A stretch of 5,761 nucleotides of DNA. Origin: an uncultured Labedella sp. (GTDB lineage: Bacteria; Actinomycetota; Actinomycetes; Actinomycetales; Microbacteriaceae). Location: the NCBI GenBank assembly GCA_934636065.1, contig CAKTZW010000148.1, positions 1 through 5,761 of the forward strand, written 5' to 3'. The number at the start of each line of letters is the position of its first letter. The first letter of the stretch is position 1. The translations under genes were made by a program, and so were the position numbers. The notes under the pieces are model-generated. The model was not told where the DNA came from and made no database searches. It saw nothing but the letters and a program-made list of their open reading frames with translations. Below are positions 1 to 5,761 of the stretch, piece after piece.

Positions 1-1
1 T

Positions 2-445
2 CCGGTCGCCGTCTTCGACGCGTCCGACGAGAGGTTCCTCCCGCCGGGAGACATGCCCGCACGCATCGACGCGTGGTGCGACGAGAACGGCGTCGACGCG
101 CCGCGGACCCGGGCCGAGTACGTCCGGTCGATCCTCGAGTCGCTGGCCGCGGCGTACGCGGTCGCGATCGACCGGGCGGAGAAGCTGTCGGGAACGACGA
201 TCGAGACCATCCATGTCGTCGGGGGCGGATCGCAGAACGAACTGCTGTGCCAGCTCACCGCCGACGCGGCCGGACGCGTGGTCCTCGCGGGACCGGTCGA
301 GGCGACGGCGATCGGCAATGTGCTCGTGCAGGCCCGCGAGCTCGGCTACGCGTCCGGATCGCTCGAGTCCATGCGCCGCCTCGTCGCGTCAGCGTTCCCT
401 CCACGCGGCTTCCGTCCGCGGCACCACGGCGCCAGGCCGCGTTAG
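2..445 (+). CDS. rhaB: Rhamnulokinase (FGGY carbohydrate kinase), C-terminal part, 5' truncated
   Basis: This is the last 147 residues of a FGGY-family kinase; the start lies left of the window. Rhamnulokinase phosphorylates L-rhamnulose to L-rhamnulose 1-phosphate with ATP in the cytoplasm, the second step of phosphorylating rhamnose breakdown. The frame is open from base 2 and ends at TAG 443-445. It opens with a RFLPPGDMP segment typical of rhamnulokinases. The ATP-binding FGGY_C core follows: a glycine-rich VVGGGSQN loop, then LCQLTADA and GPVEATAIGNVLVQA, the adenosine-binding signature that separates RhaB from glycerol and xylulose kinases. The tail after the last helix is Arg/Pro-rich and looks unstructured. 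The gene runs towards the regulator and is not part of the minus-strand transporter operon. It probably closes a rhamnose operon to the left. The family is firm. RhaB rather than another FGGY kinase is likely, but it is judged from remembered motifs on a fragment. Confidence 0.82.
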   Translation, partial: PVAVFDASDERFLPPGDMPARIDAWCDENGVDAPRTRAEYVRSILESLAAAYAVAIDRAEKLSGTTIETIHVVGGGSQNELLCQLTADAAGRVVLAGPVEATAIGNVLVQARELGYASGSLESMRRLVASAFPPRGFRPRHHGARPR

Positions 446-486
446 CGCGCCGTACCGGTTCTCCCCCGCGACGCCGTGACCCACCC

Positions 487-503
487 GGGCGGCACGCCCG
501 CCC
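487..503. terminator. Possible weak hairpin in the convergent gap
   Basis: GGGCGG at 487-492 pairs with CCGCCC at 498-503 around a five-base loop. It lies between the stop of the kinase (445) and the stop of the convergent regulator. No T-run follows on either strand, so an intrinsic terminator of the classical kind is not shown. GC-rich hairpins without T-runs are common at gene ends in high-GC actinobacteria, but a six-pair GC stem also arises easily by chance here. Confidence 0.22.
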
Positions 504-510
504 CGAGGCC

Positions 511-531
511 GCGCGTCGATCAGCGACGCGC
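511..531. terminator. Possible bidirectional terminator hairpin over the regulator stop codon
   Basis: GCGCGTCG at 511-518 and CGACGCGC at 524-531 form a perfect eight-pair stem with a five-base loop, ATCAG. The loop holds most of the regulator's TGA stop (522-520 on the minus strand). It sits in the only gap between the convergent kinase and regulator genes, where a terminator serving both strands would be expected. There is no T-run on either side, so the assignment rests on position and symmetry only. Confidence 0.33.
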
Positions 532-1257
532 CTCTCCGCTCACACGATCGGAGGCGGTCGCCATATGCAGTGCCATGGCAGAGGCCGCCGCGTCCTCGTC
601 CCGAGCCTCGACAGCACGAAGGATCTTCGCGTGCTCGGCGATCGCGACGCGCGCGGCGACCTCGTCGTGAACGGCCCGGTCGTCGTAGATCTGCAGGAGC
701 GAACGGACGACGTGGAGGAGGTCGACGAGGGTGTCGTTGGATGCCGCGGCGGACAACGCCATGTGGAAGTCGTGATCCGCCCGGGCGAACTCCGCGAGCA
801 CGGCGACGGAACCCTCCATGTGACTCAGTGCGGCGGCGATCGCCGCGAGGTCCGCGGCATCGGCGCGAGCCGCGGCCAGTCGGGCGACATACGTCTCCAG
901 TCCCGCGCGGAGGTCGAGCAGCTCTGTCGTGTTCCGTTCGCCGATCAGAAGACCCCACCTGAGGGTCTGCGGGAGGAGTTCGCTCGCGGCGCCCCGGAGA
1001 TACGTGCCCGAGCCGGGTCGCACGTCGACGATCCCGAGGATCTCCAGTGCGGCGAGCGCCTCCCGCACCGCCGAGCGGCCGACCTCCAGGGTGGCGGCGA
1101 GTTGGCGTTCGGGTGGAAGGCGCGTACCCGGCTGCACCGAGCCGCTCGTGAACAGGTCGAGGAGCCGGCGCGCGACCTCTGATGCCGGCGTGCCTGCGGG
1201 TAGCGCTGTGAGGGACGCCGCGATCTGCGCGCCGCGTCGGTCGGGGTATGCGGGCAT
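520..1257 (-). CDS. GntR-family transcriptional regulator, FadR/FCD subfamily
   Basis: A 245-residue DNA-binding regulator, within the usual 220-260 of the subfamily. Residues about 24-90 are the winged helix-turn-helix, with the GntR signature LPPERQLAATLEVGRSAVRE and the wing RPGSGTYLRG. Residues about 100-240 are the all-helical FCD effector domain. Its metal-site residues are visible: Asp161 and His165 (motif DHDFH), His209 (AEHAKIL) and His231. FCD regulators usually repress neighbouring operons and release DNA on binding a small carboxylate or sugar-acid metabolite. Here the obvious target is the transporter operon transcribed just ahead of it in the same direction. The gene starts 193 bases after the binding-protein stop, beyond a strong hairpin, so it may be read partly from its own promoter. 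The ATG at 1257-1255 is the only sensible start ahead of the HTH. It is preceded by a weak AGG-containing stretch rather than a clear Shine-Dalgarno. Family is certain; effector and operator are unknown. Confidence 0.93.
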   Translation of the reverse strand: MPAYPDRRGAQIAASLTALPAGTPASEVARRLLDLFTSGSVQPGTRLPPERQLAATLEVGRSAVREALAALEILGIVDVRPGSGTYLRGAASELLPQTLRWGLLIGERNTTELLDLRAGLETYVARLAAARADAADLAAIAAALSHMEGSVAVLAEFARADHDFHMALSAAASNDTLVDLLHVVRSLLQIYDDRAVHDEVAARVAIAEHAKILRAVEARDEDAAASAMALHMATASDRVSGEARR

Positions 1258-1290
1258 GCGCTCAACCTACTCGTGTTGTCAGCATCATCA
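1258..1290 (-). promoter_or_regulatory. Candidate regulator promoter with an operator-like palindrome
   Basis: Immediately upstream of the regulator ATG, the minus strand carries TAGGTT (1269-1264), which fits the TAnnnT pattern of actinobacterial -10 boxes. Six bases separate it from ATG, so transcription would begin at or next to the start codon, giving a leaderless mRNA. Just upstream, TGTTGTCAGCA (1274-1284 on the + strand) is an 11-base near-palindrome of form TGYTG-N-CARCA, with only one mismatched pair. A dimeric GntR protein could bind it for autoregulation. No convincing -35 box is seen. The same bases could instead act as a weak AGG ribosome binding site. This is inference from pattern and position. 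Confidence 0.25.
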
Positions 1291-1402
1291 GTGCGTCGCC
1301 GATGGCGATGACGGCGCGGCGGTCGATGGGAGAGGGATCGTCTCGACGCGTCGGACGGTGCTGCACGCGCCACCCGTTCGCATCTCCGCGTCGCTCTCAC
1401 GC

Positions 1403-1435
1403 GTGATGGCGGAGGGAGATCCCCTCCGCCATCAC
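1403..1435 (-). terminator. Perfect 14-bp hairpin after the binding-protein gene
   Basis: GTGATGGCGGAGGG (1403-1416) and its exact complement at 1422-1435 form a 14-pair stem with a five-base loop. It begins 15 bases after the TAG of the substrate-binding protein gene in the direction of transcription. Position and strength make it a Rho-independent-like terminator, or a 3' stabilising structure at the end of the transporter message. No T-run follows on the minus strand, so termination may be partial and allow some read-through into the regulator gene. A 14-bp perfect stem with a short loop is very unlikely by chance. Confidence 0.72.
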
Positions 1436-1450
1436 CGTGTGGTCGAGCTG

Positions 1451-2410
1451 CTACTCCATCGCGAACAGCGTGTAGGAATCGGTGTTCTCGGCCGTGATCA
1501 CCACGCAGTCGATCGCCTGCTTCTCCTCCTCGCCGGTCTCGCCGGTGCGGATGAAGGAGTCGGCCTGCTGCACGGCGAGCTCGGAGATGAGCACGGCCGG
1601 CTGCAGGCCGGTGGCAAGGAGGGTGCCCTCCTCGATCGCGGCGACGGCGTCGGGACTGCCGTCGAAGCCGGCGATCACGACCTTGCCGGTGAGACCGGCC
1701 GCGTCCACGGCGGCCACGGCGCCGAGCGCCATGGTGTCGTTGCCGGCGATGATGCCCTGGATGTCGGGATCCCGCTGCAACAGCGTCTCGATCTTGTTGA
1801 AGGCCTCGTCCTGGTTCCAGTTGGCCGTCTCCTTCGCGACCTGCTCCAGGTTCGGGTACTGCGAGATGACGGAGGCGAAGGCGTCGGAGCGCACTCCGGC
1901 ATTGGTGTCGGACTCCTTGCCCGTGAGCTCGATGTACTTCCCGCCATCGGGAAGAGCAGCGACCCACTCCTCGGCGACGGCCGCGGCGCCTTGAGCATTG
2001 TTGGCGACGATCTGCGACTTCGCGATGCCGGTCTCGTTGATCTCACGGTCGATGAGGAAGACGGGGACACCCGCCTCCGTCGCCTTCGTGATGGGACCGA
2101 TCGAGGCGTCGGCTCCCGCGTTGTCGAGGATGATGGCCTTCGCGCCGTTGCTGATCGCGGCGTCGATGAGCTCGCTCTGCCGGTTGGGGTCGTCGTCGTG
2201 GGAGGAGATGGCCGTCTCGTAGCCCAACTCCTCGGCCTCGGCCGCCGCGGCGTCCGCCTCGGCCTTGAAGAACGGATTGTCGGCCGACGGCGTGATGATC
2301 GAGATGAGCCCGCCGGCCTCGCCGTCGCCTCCCTCTCCACCCGAGGCGCAACCCGCCATCCCGAAGGTGATCAGTGTCGCCGCAGCAGCAGCGATGATCC
2401 TGCGTCGCAT
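1451..2410 (-). CDS. RbsB-type sugar ABC transporter substrate-binding lipoprotein
   Basis: A 319-residue extracytoplasmic binding protein of the periplasmic-binding/LacI-like fold (Peripla_BP_4, CUT2 transporters). A charged, hydrophobic signal peptide (residues 1-20) ends in MAGC, with Cys21 as the lipidated residue; a Gly/Glu/Asp-rich linker runs to about 34. Against E. coli RbsB as I remember it, most sugar-contacting positions are kept: Asn45, Phe47 and Phe48 (NPFF), Asp121-Arg122, Arg174, Asn224, Asp250 and Gln270. Trp198 stands where RbsB has Phe. The pocket therefore suits a ribose- or allose-like sugar or polyol, but several CUT2 ligands use this set. The open frame continues far upstream of the true start. 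ATG 2410-2408 is chosen because it gives a proper signal peptide and has AAAGGA six bases before it. The gene lies 62 bases after the permease and precedes a strong hairpin, so it can be expressed at a higher level than the membrane subunits. Confidence 0.93.
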   Translation of the reverse strand: MRRRIIAAAAATLITFGMAGCASGGEGGDGEAGGLISIITPSADNPFFKAEADAAAAEAEELGYETAISSHDDDPNRQSELIDAAISNGAKAIILDNAGADASIGPITKATEAGVPVFLIDREINETGIAKSQIVANNAQGAAAVAEEWVAALPDGGKYIELTGKESDTNAGVRSDAFASVISQYPNLEQVAKETANWNQDEAFNKIETLLQRDPDIQGIIAGNDTMALGAVAAVDAAGLTGKVVIAGFDGSPDAVAAIEEGTLLATGLQPAVLISELAVQQADSFIRTGETGEEEKQAIDCVVITAENTDSYTLFAME

Positions 2411-2413
2411 GTA

Positions 2414-2423
2414 CTTTCCTTTC
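2414..2423 (-). promoter_or_regulatory. Strong ribosome binding site of the binding-protein gene
   Basis: On the minus strand GAAAGGAAAG (2423-2414) contains AAAGGA ending six bases before ATG 2410. It fixes the start of the binding protein at the signal peptide, although the reading frame stays open for almost 300 codons further upstream. It is an independent initiation site, in contrast to the overlap-coupled starts of the ATPase and permease. Confidence 0.75.
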
Positions 2424-2440
2424 GTCGGTCTCTCTTGGTG

Positions 2441-2465
2441 CGTGGACGCTCGGACGGCTTCCACG
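2441..2465 (-). other. Small intercistronic stem-loop between permease and binding-protein genes
   Basis: CGTGGA (2441-2446) pairs with TCCACG (2460-2465) around a 13-base loop, starting seven bases after the permease stop. It could slow 3' decay, or separate translation of the permease from that of the binding protein, as processed intercistronic hairpins do in other transport operons. Six pairs with a long loop is weak evidence in GC-rich DNA. Confidence 0.22.
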
Positions 2466-2472
2466 GTCTTGC

Positions 2473-3593
2473 TCACGCCGCGGGTGCGGGCGATGGTTCG
2501 TCGGTCGAGCTTCGATTCGCCGCGGCGAGGGCCGCGTTCTTCGAGCGCTTGACGCGCTGCTGGGCCTGATCGAGCATGACCGCGAGGATGATGACGGCGC
2601 CCTTGATGGTGGTCTGCCAGAACGTCGACACACCGAGCAGGACGAGACCGTCGCTCAGGAAGCCGATCACGAAGGCACCGATGAGCACGCCACGCACGTT
2701 GCCCCGTCCTCCGGTGAGGGCGGCGCCGCCGATGACGACGGCGGCGATGGCGTTCAGCTCGAAGGTCTCCCCCAGTTGAGGTGCGGCGCTCGTCAGTTCG
2801 GAACTGATGATGAGTCCCGTGGTCGCGGCGCAGAAGCCGCTGATCATGTAGACGCGCAGCTTGACCTTCGGCACGGGGACGCCGGACAGCGCGGCGGCCC
2901 GCTCGTTGCCGCCGGCGGCGTAGACCCAGCGGCCGAACGGCGTCTTCGTGAGGACGAAGGCCGCCACGGCGGCGAAGGCGATCATGATCCAGATGGCCGT
3001 GGGAATCGTCAGGATGCGCCCCCCGCCGAGCAGGAGGAAGCCCTCGTTGTTCAGTTCGGGGCTGCCGGCGAGACGCGGATACGTGGTGCCGTCGGATATC
3101 AGCAGGGCGGCGCCGCGCGCGACGTACAGCATGCCGAGGGTGGCGATGAACGGCGCCACGTTGAAGCGCGTGACGAGCACCCCGTTGATGAGTCCGACGA
3201 GGGTGCCGACCGTGAGCGAGGCGAGGACGACGACCCACACCTGCGGGTAGACGACGATGTCGAAGAGAGTGAGGTTCCACCCCTGCAGCAGGGTTCCGGC
3301 GACCACTCCCGACAGCCCGACCGTCGAGCCGACCGAGAGGTCGATGCCGCCCTTGAGGATGACGAACAGCATTCCGAGAGCGAGGATCGCGTTGTAGGCC
3401 ACGTGCTTGGTCATCGTGACGAGGTTGTTGAAGGTCAGGAACGAGTCGGACAGCAACGCGAAGATGATGATGAGCACGATGAGGGCGATGAACGCGCGCC
3501 CCTCGAGGAGGAGGGAGAGCGGATCGACCTCGCGACCGAACAGTGTCTTCGGCGCTTTCGCCGTCTCGGCGGGTCGGGCGGGCGGGCGGGCGT

Positions 3594-3597
<4 letters not shown>
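2473..3597 (-). CDS. RbsC-type sugar ABC transporter permease (CUT2 family)
   Basis: A 374-residue integral membrane protein that forms, probably as a homodimer, the channel of the importer. After a polar, Pro/Ala-rich cytoplasmic N-terminus (1-33) come roughly eight to ten hydrophobic segments, for example near 35-50, 66-82, 88-104, 119-141, 148-168, 199-217, 249-266, 282-292, 302-322 and 328-342. Family motifs are clear: GGIDLSVGS (83-91), the cytoplasmic loop GGNERAAALSGVPV (229-242), which contacts the ATPase, and GGAALTGGRGNVRG (290-303). The C-terminus (about 345-374) is a charged, then Ser/Pro/Ala-rich cytoplasmic tail, somewhat longer than in E. coli RbsC. The ATG overlaps the ATPase stop as ATGA, and GAGGAG (3612-3607) lies nine bases upstream within the ATPase gene. 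Both signs support this start and coupled translation. The family is certain; the sugar is not shown by this subunit. Confidence 0.95.
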
Positions 3598-5152
<1,555 letters not shown>

Positions 5153-5156
<4 letters not shown>

Positions 5157-5761
5157 GGCGAGACCTCGAGTTCGACGGGGACGACGGAGACGAGCGCGGG
5201 GTTCACCGCGGTGAAGGCTCCGACCACTCGTATCGTCTTGCCGGCGAGCGAGGCGGGGTCGACGTCGGCGAGCACGCCCTCACGCACCTTGTTGTTTAGT
5301 TCCGTCGCCACTTCTTGGAACTCGAGCTGGTTCGTGAACTCGTTGAACGACACCGTCCCCGTCACGTCACGCAGGGCGGTGCCGTTCAGAGCGGGGCCCA
5401 CCTGGACCTGGACGGTGACGTCCGAGGAGACGCCCTCGACGGTGATCGGCAGGACCGTTCCGCTGAGTTCGCCCGCCACGCCGCTGAACTCGACCGGGAA
5501 GCTGTAGGCGCTGCCCGACCCCGGAGAGTTCCCGAAGTCGGCCTCGTCTGCTCCGTCCGCGAGATCCGCGAGGAGCGTCGGAAGGTCGATCGCGTCGTCC
5601 TGCACCTGCGGAACGATCTCGCTCTCGAAGCGCTCGTCCGCGTACGCGGCGGGGTCGAACCGCTGCTCCTGGCCGGCGGCCTCCACCTCGTCCCGGCTGA
5701 TGAACTTGGTCGACAGGACGGCTGCGACGAGCACCAGGACAGCCAGCGGGAGCGCGATCAT
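5153..5761 (-). CDS. DUF2291-family membrane-anchored protein, probably truncated at its N-terminus
   Basis: At least 202 residues, reaching the window edge. The last three bases read ATG on the minus strand, but the protein then opens directly into a hydrophobic helix (1-18) with no positive charges before it, so the true start may lie further right. The helix is followed by STKFIS and an extracytoplasmic domain of about 180 residues. Segments I recognise from DUF2291 proteins are FDPAAYADERFESEIVP (35-51), SAYSFPVEFSGV (84-95), the best-conserved block from VGPALNGTALRD through NEFTNQLEFQEVATELN (121-156), and VVGAFTAVNP (179-188). The family is often described as predicted lipoproteins and is found beside CUT2 sugar transporter genes; its function is unknown. 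No Cys occurs in the visible part, so anchoring here looks like a transmembrane helix instead of lipid. It is encoded directly before the ATPase with a four-base overlap, which points to a role in the same uptake system. One rare CTA leucine codon (residue 155) stands out. Confidence 0.85.
5164..5167 (-). promoter_or_regulatory. Ribosome binding site that selects the GTG start of the ATPase
   Basis: GAGG (5167-5164 on the minus strand) lies seven bases before GTG 5156-5154, inside the end of the DUF2291 gene. The alternative ATG at 5120-5118 has no purine-rich stretch at a suitable distance. The site and the GTGA overlap together favour the longer ATPase product and coupling to translation of the upstream gene. 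Confidence 0.55.

Noticed and set aside
1296..1308. TCGCC-GAT-GGCGA inverted repeat upstream of the regulator
   Set aside because: Arms of only five bases in a GC-rich spacer. It is too short and too far from the start codon to call an operator.
1344..1353. Perfect 10-base palindrome CGACGCGTCG between the binding protein and the regulator
   Set aside because: Palindromes of this length built of CG steps are expected several times by chance in a GC-rich window of this size. There is no second copy nearby and no link to a promoter element.
929..2569. A 546-codon open frame on the + strand, opposite the regulator and binding-protein genes
   Set aside because: It is antisense to two well-supported genes and crosses their spacer. 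The product is Gly/Asp/Val/Arg-rich without motifs.
2411..3280. N-terminal extension of the binding-protein frame up to an ATG at 3280 (609 codons in all)
   Set aside because: The extension lies inside the permease gene in another frame, is Arg/His/Pro-rich, and would bury the lipoprotein signal peptide. The start at 2410 has a strong ribosome site.

Overview
The window looks like chromosomal DNA of a high-GC Gram-positive actinobacterium. The base composition is GC-rich (by eye about two thirds G+C), coding positions strongly prefer G or C at the third base, one gene starts with GTG, and the substrate-binding protein is a lipoprotein of actinobacterial style. A member of the Microbacteriaceae is my best guess. 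It rests on protein style only, not on a marker gene.

Left edge (2-445, + strand): the C-terminal 147 residues of a FGGY-family sugar kinase, most likely rhamnulokinase (RhaB). It converges, across a 74-base gap with two small GC-rich hairpins, on everything else in the window. All the rest lies on the minus strand.

Minus strand, in the order of transcription (right to left): (1) a membrane-anchored DUF2291 protein of unknown function, cut or just complete at the right edge; (2) a duplicated-ATPase subunit of a CUT2 (RbsA-type) sugar ABC transporter; (3) its RbsC-type permease; (4) an RbsB-type lipoprotein substrate-binding protein; (5) a GntR-family regulator of the FadR/FCD subfamily. Genes 1-2 and 2-3 overlap by four bases (GTGA and ATGA), so they are very probably translationally coupled. 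The binding protein follows after 62 bases with its own strong ribosome binding site. After it comes a perfect 14-bp hairpin, then the regulator, which appears to have its own promoter region.

Working model: the binding protein captures a pentose or hexose-like ligand outside the membrane, the permease dimer and RbsA-type ATPase import it, and the GntR/FCD protein controls the operon in response to a small, probably acidic, metabolite. The DUF2291 protein is presumably an extracytoplasmic accessory factor of this transporter. The substrate cannot be fixed from the window. The binding pocket resembles that of ribose-binding protein, the nearby kinase points to rhamnose but lies on the opposite strand, and the regulator type suggests an acid effector. 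The operon promoter lies beyond the right edge. I see no mobile element, tRNA, rRNA or CRISPR array. The main unexplored element is the DUF2291 protein as an uncharacterised part of the import system.
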